A stretch of 64,000 bases of DNA from Heliocidaris erythrogramma (taxonomy: Eukaryota > Echinodermata > Echinoidea > Camarodonta > Echinometridae). Each line of letters opens with the position of its first letter. Position 1 is the stretch's first letter. The stretch is from positions 14,043,880-14,107,879 of the forward strand of contig CM046855.1 in NCBI GenBank assembly GCA_025617745.1, in the 5' to 3' direction. The notes under the pieces are model-generated. The model had not been told where the DNA came from. It worked only from the letters and a program-made list of their open reading frames with translations, and did no database searches. Below are positions 11,961 to 23,374 of this stretch, piece by piece. The position numbers were made by a program, and so were the translations under genes.

Positions 11961-13680
11961 GGTTCACAGTGCGTTCATACTGTGAAAGCAGAAAGCTTAA
12001 TTATTATCTTCTTTTGTGTGTATTGCAATCTCATACTTAGTAATAATCAGTATATCTTACACCAGACTGCATGGTCTTATCTCTTTGATGGTACCGTCTT
12101 ATACCAGAAGCAATTTTCGTTGTAACATCTGGGTTGGCATGACTTCATAACTGTTTATCGAGTGACTAACAAGACAAACATTTTTTTTATTTTTTTTAAT
12201 TCATGCTTACCAGTGAAAACTATTATCATGACCTAACATATCTTTTCACTCAGCAATCTTTCTCTCTCTCTTTCTCTTTTCACTCGCTCAACTCTTTTTC
12301 TATCTTATCTCTACATGTTTCCTCACCCCCTCTCTATCATTCCGCATATACGCCTATTAAAACTCCAAATGTATTCCCTTACTATCCTTAAGATGACAGT
12401 TATCTTCTTGATATATACGAAAGACACATTTTACATTCACTATATATATGTATCCCCATTAAAAATAAATCATCTACATTAAAGATATTTTATCGTTTCA
12501 TTATCAATTCTAATAACATGAACTACGGGAAATTGCCTTTCCTACGTCATTCATAAATGCCCTTATCCTCTGAATCAGGCTTAAAATATATTTGAATAGT
12601 TCATTATTCATCGTAGGGATATACAATTAGGCCATGCAATAATGGGTCCGTAATTTGATAATTGCTTTCGATACGACCACTTATATTTATTGTTAGTGTA
12701 ATACCTCCTACTTTATGGAAATGAGGAAACACAAAAACAAAGGTCGTATTTTAGCTCGCTCATGTAAACCCCTTACTGTATGTTATCATACTCAATCCAC
12801 ATGGTTCAATACTTAAGTTACAATATATCATATTGACTATATCTCTTAAAATAATACGGCTTACAGATACAAGAAAAAGTCTACTACATACCGTCTAATT
12901 TTCATCTTTCAGCAATTTTCAATTATTTTGTCAAAAAGCAAATACAACATGTTTATCAATTATGTCCCATGTGTCATGAGTTTAATTGATTGATAAACCC
13001 AAAGTTAACATCGAAGTACTAATGTATTGTTTTACTTGATCCCAAGCATAGGAAATGTAAAAATCAAATAATTCTCCTAAGAAAATCACGGACAGATCAA
13101 TTAAACCAGGTTCATCAACTCAAATGCTTAAAAAAAAGTTTTTAAATCTATTAGATTATTATTATTTGATTCGACATAGCATTTGATAAGGAATATAATT
13201 GAAATAGAGGCTTCCAATCGTCTTTTCCCATTTTGATTACTTTTCTTTTGATATTTTAATTTCGCATTTTTGTTGTAAAATATCAATAATTCAATCGACA
13301 TAAGAGTGTTTACAACTTTACATCAATACACACGTGTATAAGCAATAACTGTTAGATATACCCAAATTTGCATGTTTAATAGTTAGACTTCAACCAACTT
13401 GAAGACTTCTTGGTTGTTGAAAAATGCACGTCTCTTTTGAAGATATGACGTATGGTATGACGATAAAACGTTCACCGTCATAAGACAAACACTGTGGAGT
13501 GTTTATGAATGAGGAATGATATTTGCCTATAGACTAGGATAGATAATAGGAGATAACAGCTCAACGCACAGGTGTTGAAATCTTTAAATCTTCACATATT
13601 ACAATATCGAACGGAGATCATTCCTTAACAAGTTGTTCTAGATAATGCAAGTTTCCCAAAACGCAATGCCTAATTAAGCA
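11961..13680. other. Intergenic, nothing recognised
   Basis: AT-rich sequence with a tctctctc stretch near 12260-12290. No gene or clear repeat. Confidence 0.4.
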
Positions 13681-13699
13681 AAAAAATCAAGGGGGGCGG

Positions 13700-13720
13700 C
13701 CCCCCCCCCCCCCCCCCCCC
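13700..13720 (+). repeat. Poly-C run
   Basis: 21 uninterrupted C bases directly after ggggggcgg, so the flanks can pair with it. One of about 17 such runs in the window. Confidence 0.9.
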
Positions 13721-14060
13721 GATCCGCACCTGATGACTATTACCTCATTCGATTTTGCTGGATTCTATCAATGATAAACCAATGAATTATAGTCAAAATG
13801 CGAGTTCGACAATTAAATGCGACAAATCGAGTTTAGGACTCTCACACACGTCATGTGAGATACATTTTGGATCAGCCTTGTACAACACGAGGTCAAATAA
13901 AATAAAATCTGTTTCTATTATTTCAATGTACAAAACAATATTACTTCATTGGCGGTGGCGTGGCGGTTTTACGACACATACTCCGGCGACAGCTGTTAAT
14001 TTCGTCAATGTCGTCCACTAGCCGAATTCTAAACTTCAACGCTAGATCAAACACTATATT

Positions 14061-14130
14061 TAACCCTAACCCTAACCCTAAATATAACCTTACTTAAAAC
14101 TCAATTGCAACCCTAATTCTAACCCTATAC
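14061..14130 (+). repeat. Short interstitial telomere-like repeat
   Basis: Three taaccc units (14060-14080) sit inside the palindrome-like setting atattta...taaatat. More diverged ccctaattctaaccc units follow near 14110-14126. TTAGGG is the usual animal telomere repeat. This copy is internal and very short. Confidence 0.6.
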
Positions 14131-14281
14131 TTTGACGAAATAAAGCCCGGAGCAACACTCACGTCCGCGATATTTCCATCACTCTAAATACTGAAGACCC
14201 TTGTGTTGTTGGGAAACATATTGATGAAAGAATATCAAGACTGGAGACTAAGGATTTCTTAAAATATCCTAGAGTAAAAGG

Positions 14282-14432
14282 CCGGTAACATTTGTCCGAT
14301 TACAATAACGATAACAAGATTTGCAATTAAAGGTGCACCCATTATAGTGAGTACGTGTGTGTATGCTTAGCTCTAGGGTGTACCTTTAATGATTAATCAC
14401 GTTATCGTTATCGGACAAATGCGACCTGCTCT
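14282..14432. mobile_element. Hairpin MITE, ~55-bp arms
   Basis: The arm starting ggtaacatttgtccgat and ending attaaaggtgcaccc (about 14284-14341) is mirrored by gggtgtacctttaat to atcggacaaatgcgacc (about 14377-14427). The spacer is about 35 bp. There is no coding potential. A small non-autonomous fold-back element. Confidence 0.65.
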
Positions 14433-15110
14433 TTAAAAAATTCACATCTGGTGTGTGAACAAGATGAAAAAAACTACCTCTCTCAGACAAAATAACCGAA
14501 TCATGTTGTATAAATAGGATATTATACATCGGCAATGGCCAACTGAATAGAGTCTACGACCGATCTCTTTTTCTCAGAAACTACTCCATACATTGTGGTA
14601 AATGTCAGTTGGATCCAACAGAGCATGGAAGTGATGAGTTTTGGACTGAAATGACTTAAATTTAAATCTGCACTCTCCCTCCAGTGGAATAAAAGACAAG
14701 AAAATGCATAATTAAGTAGGGTTTTAAAAAAATGCACATATTAAACTGGAAAGGTGTAAAACTTTCTTGGGGTAATTTTTAAAATCTTGTTATAATATTT
14801 TGGATAACTTTTTAAAATCGTAAAGGACTTTTTCAAGATTTAAGACCTGAAGTAATCTATCCACGACACGACAATACCTTTTATTTGGCGTATTGTGGTT
14901 TTGTGGTGCCTGGTCATACTTTTAAAAGTATCCTTTTGAAATTTTAGTTTTATTGAGCTTGAGTTTAATTTTTTGAGTTGCGATTAAACGCAACATTTTG
15001 TGCAAGAGGGCCCAGTGCATAATCCATTGTCCTTGATATACAGGCATAACATTTGAATACATTTGGGAACGTTTCAAGTCGGAATGGGGGACCCTTGGGG
15101 TTTCGGTGAT
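14433..15110. other. Intergenic, nothing recognised
   Basis: AT-rich. The short frame on the minus strand at 14522-14737 shows no known domain. Confidence 0.4.
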
Positions 15111-16668
15111 TTAAGGTACGTTCACACGTAGAGCGATAGCATCGATGCTATCGAGGTGTCGATGCTATTTTGGTGAAGACCAGATAGTGTCGAGACCAAA
15201 CGCTGTCTGAACGCAGATAGTCACGAGATAGAAACGAGTTTCCAAACTATTCTTGCAGCGAGTTTAGCAGGAGTAAATCTCAGGATCCAGCGACATAGCA
15301 TCGACACTTTGCGGTAGACCACCCACCGCGCTTGTGACTATTTGTCGTGTGAGCGCAATCGCTGTTATCTTCACTCGCTGCTATTATAATTATGTTTCAT
15401 GTGGTGCTATAATATAATGCAATGTATGTATTCATGTGATGTACCCTCTTCCCTACTTTTTTTCCTATTATTCTGACTGTTTCATCTGGTACTGTAATGT
15501 AATGTATGTATTCATGTGATGTATATAGGGGTATAGTAGGGTAATGTGTATACTGTGTGGTAAGGAAGGGGTTGTTTTTTTTTTTTTTTTTTTGGGGGGG
15601 GGTCTTTCTTTTTATCTTTTTCTTTTTTATATATGTGACCAGGCACCACAAAACCACCCAAAAGTCGCACTGTGTGATTTTCAGTTAGAGATCAATGTGT
15701 TTTGGTTGCCATGCATGGTCAAATTTTAGTTGTGGGTATTTCCTGAAAGAGTATACTTTTTTCTAAGTAATCTAAAATGTGGAGGCACCAAACAATCTAG
15801 AAGTGGTATTTTTGCCAGCTTTTTATCAGACTTATGTGTGTCTTCTCTGGATTTTGTTGTATTACTTTTCTTTTTCACGACCCTGAATACTTGTCTCATT
15901 TTAATCTCCCATAAATCTTCCGGAGTAAGTTCTTGCATTGATACTTGTGCACTATGATAAACAGGATATGTCTACGTAGTATGCCAAGTTTAAGGACAAT
16001 CTGATAATCCCTTCATAGAAATTTTCATTGAGTTCTAATCCTCCATTTGTCACCTCAGCACAACACTTTGCAAGTCAGAGTGCTTCAATAGACTGCAAAC
16101 TTTAAACCCTTATTAAGAAGTAACATTATGAGGGACTGTGCATTCTTCTCTTTGTACATTGAGTTATGAACATCCAATGAGTTATATATCATTTTAAAGC
16201 TGAGAATCTGCTCTTTCAGAATCAGACCTTAACTAAAGTATGATGTGGTCTTTAGATATTGATTTACATGTGCTTACCAGAGAATATAGTGTGCATGCAT
16301 GTGTTTTATTTTGGCATAAGATTGGAGTTCAGTCAATTTTGACATGTACAAGGTTTATTTAAAATTAAGTATTATAACACATGTATTTGCTACTTGAATG
16401 TATTATCGATTTTACAAATGAATTGTTATTGTGTTATTATGTTGATTTATGAAGACATATAACTTCCGCGCGTTTGACCATGCATACCAATTATACTCGG
16501 GTCACTCTGTGTGGCGCAGTAATTATTGTTTTAGCAGCGGGTGAGCGATGAATAGTCACGAGTGGGTGATAGAAGCAAGTCGATCACGGCCTGTCTGAAC
16601 GTACTGGAAATATTTTTGAAACTTACATAGCATCGATGCTATGTACTACGTGTGAACATAACTTTAGT
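15111..16668. mobile_element. Non-autonomous DNA element with palindromic ends
   Basis: The ends match in inverted orientation: ttaaggtacgttcacacgta at 15111-15130 against tacgtgtgaacataacttta at about 16646-16665. Just inside each end is a perfect 20-bp palindrome centred on agcatcgatgct (15134-15153 and 16625-16644). The subterminal motifs ctgtctgaacg and tagtcacgag occur at both ends in the same orientation. The middle holds a direct repeat (atgtatgtattcatgtgatgta near 15423 and 15503) and a T17/G9 homopolymer. No transposase frame. Confidence 0.65.
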
Positions 16669-17668
16669 TTGCTTGCCCCATTCCTGGCAACTCGTCAATA
16701 TACTTGGGGGATCAAATTGTATTATATTCAACCTTACTGTATTATATTATTTGTTCTTCTTTGTGAGTAAAAAAAAAAATAATAAAAAATAAATAAAATA
16801 AAATAAATTATTTTAAAATATTAAAATATTGCAATTTTCATTACAAAGGAATCACGACAGAACATACATCATTATAAAATATTTCATGAAAATTTGATTA
16901 AACATTAAGAAACACAATTTCCCCTTCTGTAAAATATAATTGTATTAGCAGGCTCACAAGTATCAGTGATACAAAGGAATGTTAAAACAGTTAAAACAAC
17001 ATAAGTATTCCTGAATGCATCAGTGAACCAGGAGGATGCGTGCATGTGTAACTGAAACTAAAGCTCGGGCATTGGAAGTGCATCAGCATTGACCAAACCA
17101 AATAATCATGCTCCATACATAGGTGACCCAAGCTAATTGGTTGACAAACAATGAATTAGTCCTTATTTTCACCACACCAGCTATAGAAAAAAATTATGCA
17201 AACTCACACGACATGTTGAAGTGGGTTGATTGATCAGTCACTCCAGCTGGGCGCAAACGAATAATCCACTTTAATTCAAAGAGTTAGTTCGGTTGTAAGA
17301 AACAAAGTAAATTCCAACTCGGGGTGAATTGCATTCAGGCAGATCAGGATCATCATGTCCACGTAAGCATCATTAAAATCTTGGTGTTCCTAGAGATGAT
17401 ATCCATCAGCTTTGGTTCTCATATGGACATCGTGCTTTGCATTTAGTTCTCCTGTATCGTGTCGCCTCGTGATCGGAATGCGACTACACAGCTTTTCACC
17501 TCACCAATTATCAATAAACATTAATGAATATGCTTGACTAGGCATCGACATTTGGCAACAAGTGGCTAAAATTATTGTTTGAAAACATAGATGTAACAAT
17601 TCAAACAAACTCAATGCCGATTATGCTTGTTGGTATATGTAAAGTTGCCTAGCAGACGATAATGTTGC
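16669..17668. other. Intergenic; A-rich patch
   Basis: An A-rich aaataaaataaaata run lies at about 16770-16806. Otherwise no gene or repeat recognised. Confidence 0.4.
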
Positions 17669-17817
17669 TGGCGCCAAAATCACTCGTTCACTCGCCACTA
17701 GATGAACATTTTGTGACGCGGCAGTAAGCTGAATGGCCTTAACGTGCAGAACACCATACACAATATTCAACGTGCGATAAGGCAAAGCCATCTACGTCAT
17801 AAAGATTTTGGCGCCGC
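17668..17817. repeat. Short inverted repeat ending in ggcgccaaaat
   Basis: ggcgccaaaatc near 17670 is mirrored by gattttggcgcc near 17804-17815. Weak further complementarity exists, giving a ~147-bp possible MITE. The ggcgcc cores may be fortuitous. Confidence 0.35.
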
Positions 17818-18225
17818 TTTGAATATCACCCATTTTTAAATTCTGTCTCTAAATGAAGATCTCTCACACGTCACATTAGAAAATATGAAGCAATAATGGT
17901 CAAATAGGGAAAATGCACGTTCGAGAAGAAAGTGTAATTGTAGGAGGTGAGCTCTAGGTAATGTTAATAACTTTATACAGGCCTATACAGACCATAGATA
18001 TACGGATATTTTGCGTTTCCTTTCAATGATGCACGATTGTTGAAGTCTCCATTATACTGACGGGTTTTAATAATGACTACTTGGAAATATGCACCTGCAG
18101 ACACAATATTTTGCATAATATTTAAATCAGTTCCAATAAATAAAGGAAATTTGCACTATATCACAAACTAGGAATCCACGTAACATCTCACATTATTTTC
18201 AAAGTAGGCATACATTGTATATTGG
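17818..18225. other. Intergenic, nothing recognised
   Basis: AT-rich sequence without coding homology or a repeat visible by eye. Confidence 0.4.
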
Positions 18226-18592
18226 GGGAGGTGTCGTAGTCGAGTGGTTCAGTCACTTGACTGGGAATGCAAAGGTCGTGGGTTCGAACCCTGGCACGGC
18301 ACTTATGCCCTTAAGCAAGGTATTTTATCAACATTGCTCCTCTCCACCCAGGTGTTAAATGGGTACCCGGGAGGATGCGAACGTCATTGTGGTTGGATTA
18401 GCATGTGCGCGCTTGGAAACGGGCGACTGGCTGGAATGCTCCCCAGAGGAGTGGAGAATGTGCACTGTAACGCGCAGAATCGCAGCTGAATCCAGTGACC
18501 GGGGTAATAATGCTGTAAGTGCTTTGGTCGGTTACATTGTAACTGGTAAGGCGCTATAAAAGAAATAGCTATTATTATTATGATTATTATTG
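18226..18592 (+). mobile_element. tRNA-derived SINE, copy 2
   Basis: Starts gggaggtgtcgtagtcgagtgg. The B box ggttcgaaccc (18281-18291) matches the consensus better than in copy 1. The body includes caccaggtgttaaatgggtacc-like sequence shared with copy 1. The 3' end is ggcgctataaaag followed by tattattattatg. Several short frames cross it on both strands, but none is a real gene. Confidence 0.85.
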
Positions 18593-19012
18593 AAAATAAT
18601 GCATTATAAATTAGATCTAATTGACTCAACAGTAAAGAAAAAACATGACTCTTGGTCCGTGAAGGTTGTATTATGGGCATGAGTTTAATCAATGGAAGAG
18701 CTCCATTAAGGGAGTGATGTTGAAAGTGACAAAACCCCGTGTTCCATTGAGTGAAATCTCGCTGTTGGAAATCAATAAAGTAACCCTTGATTTGATTTAG
18801 GTACGGTGAGCAAGGTATGTCGCAATTATCTCTCAATTTCAGCTTGGCTGTAATAAACCTAATAAGTTGCCCGTGCGTTGGAGGCCTGGTTTGCGTTATA
18901 AGCAACTGATCCGTTACAGCCTCTACATACTGGAATGGTTAACGAAAGAAAAAAAAATCAAGGGATGTTGGATCTATTTAATGAACTCAAAGTCATCTTG
19001 GTATTTCAGACA
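18593..19012. other. Intergenic, nothing recognised
   Basis: Contains a 173-codon minus-strand open frame (18384-18905) that overlaps the SINE and has no recognisable domain. I treat it as chance. Confidence 0.4.
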
Positions 19013-19310
19013 GGGGCGGCGCCAGATCATATTTGTTCCCCTGACAACAACCCCCCCCCCCCCTTCTCTCTATCTCTCTCTTTCTTGCAATGTCTCGTTA
19101 TCTCGTCAGTCGCTCTTTAGCTCTCTGTTTTATTTCATTCCCTTGTTCCCCTCTCTCTCTCTCTTTCATTCTCTTTCTCTCTCCTCTCCCCCCCCCCCCC
19201 ATAACCTTGTAACCATCAGTATCTCTGTTTTGTTCTCACTCTCTGTATTTGCTCTCATTCTCTTGTTTTCTCTCTCTTTCTCTCTCTCTCTCTCTTTCTG
19301 TTCAGGGACA
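19013..19310. repeat. C/T-rich region with two poly-C runs
   Basis: caggggcggcgccaga at about 19013 resembles the end of a hAT-like MITE. It is followed by C13 (19051-19063), (ct)n/(tctc)n tracts and C13 (19188-19200), then more ctctctct to about 19300. Low complexity; the frames across it are Ser/Leu/Pro-rich artefacts. Confidence 0.6.
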
Positions 19311-19644
19311 ATACATATTTTTAGTTTAGTTTAGCATGCATCTTTTGCTCATATGTCTATTCCTTCCTACACATTCATCTGTTAAAACATGCAATCACAA
19401 TAAATATTTGATGCTATTCAAGGAAAAAGAGTGCAACCTCACTAAAGCACTTGATATCCTCTTTATCATTGTGACAAGAAAGGTCAATATAGCTATTACA
19501 CTAATTGATAACAATATTGTGGAACCACCATCATGTTAATCATACGTCCTTCTATTATGTCTATTTTCCCACAATTTACCATATATCAGGTAGTGTTATT
19601 ACAGTAATTTGTGTAATGGATTGTTATAAGACTAATGAATATTT

Positions 19645-19795
19645 ATATTATATTGGATGGCTCTGAATGGAATACCAGAGAATATTCCATGAGTTAGGGC
19701 CTATATTGCATGAATCGAAGACGAGTGCAATATTGGCCCTAACGAGTGGAATATTTCTGGTATTCCATGAAATAAAGCCATACAATATAATTATT
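19645..19795. mobile_element. Hairpin MITE, ~60-bp arms
   Basis: The arm atattggatggctctgaatg, then gaataccagagaatattcca, then gttagggcc (about 19650-19711) is mirrored by ggccctaacgagtggaatat, then ctggtattccatgaaataaa, then gccatacaatat (about 19734-19792). A ~150-bp near-palindrome with no coding capacity. Confidence 0.65.
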
Positions 19796-21925
19796 ATTAT
19801 CTATATCCTACAGGAAAAATGATTTAGAACTTAATAAAAATCATTTAACCAACCATATTCAGTTAATAGAGCCCCTCATCATACTTCACTGTGATCACAC
19901 AAGTTCAACTTAACCTCTTTATGACGTCATGTGGGTATGTGTGTATGCGTTGCATTATTTGCGCGCACGCAAACAGACCAGACAAAATACGGCATAACAT
20001 TGCACAACAAATTTAGTACAGCAGTCTATAGGGAATTCAGTGTTCCGTGCAATATGGCCTCATATTGCACGCGCAACTCAAGCGGACAAAAATATGCTTT
20101 TTTAATGCGCTGCTAAAATGCCTTATATAGGTAATAATCACTAATATTGTTTACTCAGACTAAAAATACCTTTTTTTAATTCATTTTCTTGAAATACTGT
20201 TTATAATACCATAGGCTTAATTGGCATAATGTACTTATAGACAAGGTGTTTTTGCCAATGTCAAGAGGAAATACAGGTATCTACTTTTATATGCCATGCC
20301 AATGTTTGATTTAAACCCTTCATTGCAAGTACTTTTAGGGCTGTACTTTCTTTCATTCTAATTTGGCCAGAGGTAAGGCGCTTTTGTATGTACGCAAAAA
20401 AAAATGCAGGCCTACATGTAACACACCTTGCTGATAACCAGGACTGACAAATCCTAGGGATGGTTTTATAGGGTGACAAACATGGTTCTTCTTGCAGCTG
20501 GCAGAAGGACATAAGCATGTTGCGCCAGTCTGCTCTTTAGCAGACGGGCACTACTGTGTTGAGCAGAAGGTTGTTAGCATTATTATACCCAAAACTTTTA
20601 AAATATGAGCTTATTTGATAAGAAACTACTAAAATTAGATAGTTACCATCCATTTTTTTTCTGTTTATTAATTGAAGAAGAGAGAAATCCCCGTCATTTT
20701 CAAAAATGGTGGAACATGTATAGAGCAATCAAAATCTAAGAAGCACATTATCAGATATTTGCTTTATGGCATTCGAGTGTCTTTAATGCCCTTCTGCCAG
20801 CCACAAGACGAGTTGTCTGTTTTCCAACATGAACTTACATGAGTGCTGCATGATATAATTTGGCAAGACATTTACTGTAAGTAATTTACATGCCTGTTGA
20901 TATTCATCTCACTGTCTGACCATAGAAACAGCTGTTTCTATGGACAGTTTGTACCTACACACTAACTCCTTTTCCACCAACCATCCAAAATTACATGTGA
21001 GGATTATTTCATGACTGACGTAAACCGATACACATCTATGATTAAATTGATTAAGGTTTAATATGTAGCTCCTAGACTAATGCAATTAATTACACCCATC
21101 ACGATGAACCTCATCAGCAGATTAACACTTAATGATGACAGGCCTTGGAATGTCCTTCTTTACTGGAATTCAGCTTTTGCATGAATTTTCAGGGGAAAAG
21201 ATTCTGAAATTCATCAGTTGATTAAACAATCTTGCATTCCAAATTGAAGTTTTTGGCCTCTCTCTAATAAAGATTTAAAAACCTGGGAATGTAACCAAAT
21301 ATGCCATAAATTCTGTGCTGCGACCGAGATTACTGCAATTTTGTTGCTTAGAAATGCGCATGACTGCCCAATTTGCTTAGTGATCTCGTTTCCTGTGCAT
21401 GGAGTAGAAAGTTCATTGGAATCTTTTACAGACTCTCCTTTACAACATCATATTTTTGAGGTATATAAGATGAGCAAAGAATAATTAAATAATTTCATTA
21501 GTGCAGTAGCCATATCTTGTTGGATTAGAAAACCTTCTACTTGATAAAATAGGAAAAATGTCATCTACATCTTGCTTTTATCAAAAGGGTAAACAAGGGC
21601 ACATCAGGGCAAGGAAACTCATCTAGATGACTAACATTGTAATTTCTCATGGTTAACAAAGAAGACCCATGAAGTTCAGAAAAACAATTACATGAACAGA
21701 ATTCATACTTACATAATAAAATATGAACTTTATTCTCATAATCATCATCACACACTGTTCATTATATAGACCCAAAGTCCAAACCTTTGAAAATCTTCCT
21801 GTTTGCATGGGGAGTGAATTGGTTAACAAACTAGGCAAACAGAAAATTAATGAAATAGAGAAAGAATGAAATATGGTTTTGAATTATATGTACTTTAGTA
21901 AACGAAGAAGCTTGACTGGGGAGGA
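19796..21925. other. Intergenic; small hairpin near 20056
   Basis: cgtgcaatatg at about 20056 is mirrored by catattgcacg (to about 20081), making a tiny hairpin. No other feature was recognised in this 2.1-kb stretch. Confidence 0.4.
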
Positions 21926-22055
21926 ATTTTTTAATTTGTAAACAAATCTTTCGGCATATTACTCCCAGTGTTAAAGATCGTATGCTCGATCTGTAATGAA
22001 AAACACAAGTCAGAAAAAAATGTGCCGAAAGATTTGTTTACAAATTAAAAAATAT
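21925..22055. mobile_element. Hairpin MITE, ~32-bp arms
   Basis: The arm ttttttaatttgtaaacaaa plus tctttcggca (about 21927-21956) is mirrored almost perfectly by tgccgaaaga plus tttgtttacaaattaaaaaa (about 22022-22052). The spacer is about 65 bp. The high arm identity suggests a fairly young insertion. Confidence 0.7.
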
Positions 22056-23296
22056 ATGTACTTTGTTTTGTTCCTTTTATGGATGAAATCGTAATATCAC
22101 TTTCATTATCAATCAAGGCCTAGCGCAATAACGATAAGTCACTGAAAGTCTTTTGTCTTTTATTTTTCACTTTCAAAGTTTTGAAAGTTAAACTGTCATC
22201 TCAATTTTAGAAGAGTAAGTTTCATCAAGCATCATTTTTATTATCAAAACAAGGTCTTGTAGGCATCAAAATAGATACTTCTGATTTTGAAAGAAATTGA
22301 ATACAGCTATTTACTACTCCATTCTTTTAATGAATCATGAATTGTGTAAGAGGTATTCCTCAGTCCCAAGGGAGAGTATCTCTCTTCTTTTTAGTACACA
22401 GAATCACAAGAAGTTTAATTTTAAAAAAGAAATGACATAAAATACCATTATTATTTTTCAGTCACAAATAAATGATAAAATAAACAAGGCTTTATGTAAA
22501 AGTAATCATCAGTGGAAAATTCAAAAAGCATCGCAACAAAACATTTTGAAAATAATAATGAGTATAAAAAAAACACTCTCCCCTCCTTTCTTAAATGCAT
22601 TGTTCAAATAAAGGATTGAAAAATCACTATAACAACTGACTGTATCTTTTCAAATTCAAATTCTTTGACTTTTTACCAACGATGTGCACTGCCCTCATTA
22701 CAGGATCAGTCCAATTAAAAAAATGTTACCTCACAACTTTTAAATGTAACTTGCAAAAAGTCGGGTCATGGCACTAGTTCTCTTGAGATGGAAGTATACA
22801 AAAATATCTTCCTCACATATTCTTGAAAGCTGATATGCAATGCTTTAAACCTATCCTCAACGGTAAAAGAGGTATTCAAACTCCAACCAACGTACTTCCC
22901 ACTCACATTAAGAGTGAAGAGACTTTCCTTATGTTCTGAATCAGTCAATATTCATTTACTCCTTCATCATTAAAACTTGGCCTCCTACTTTGTCAGGGAA
23001 TAATCATCTGATGAGCAAGGCAACACTACTTTTGAGTTGTGAAACATCATGTTCCCTGCATCAGATACTATCCCAGAATGACCTCCATGTTTGCCTGCAG
23101 TGGGCTATGATGGATACATACCCTGTCAGCACAACTGCTTCTTTATTCAACCAAAGGGTAGTAAACAAATCTTTGTGGTGGCAAGCCAGAAGGTATCAGT
23201 CATAAAGACTCTTATTTGATCAATATTCTACCGACTGGTACATGAACAAAGCCAGAACAGACTTGAAGGCACTCTTCAGTAGTAAGGCAATATCTG
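22056..23296. other. Downstream flank of POLR3F
   Basis: AT-rich. It lies 3' of the POLR3F stop and probably includes its 3' UTR next to the gene. The short minus-strand frame at 22766-22948 has no known domain. Confidence 0.4.
23142..23147 (-). terminator. Candidate POLR3F polyadenylation signal
   Basis: Reads AATAAA on the minus strand, about 150 bp after the POLR3F stop codon. It is the nearest canonical hexamer that I noticed. Not confirmed by a downstream element. Confidence 0.35.
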
Positions 23297-23374
23297 TCAG
23301 TAGTCCATCCATTCTTTCATATATACACACGTTGATGGTGATATGGCTCCGCCTTCGTAACATTGATTGAAGAC
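23297..23374 (-). CDS. POLR3F: POLR3F exon 8 (terminal)
   Basis: 25 codons and TGA. VFNQCYEGGAISPSTCVYMK supplies the last two Fe-S cysteines, followed by EWMDY, matching the human ending EWLEF. Acceptor gccag. Confidence 0.94.
   Translation of the reverse strand, partial: VFNQCYEGGAISPSTCVYMKEWMDY

Noticed and set aside
18384..18905. 173-codon minus-strand open frame
   Set aside because: Runs antisense through a SINE, no domain, ordinary AT-rich composition.
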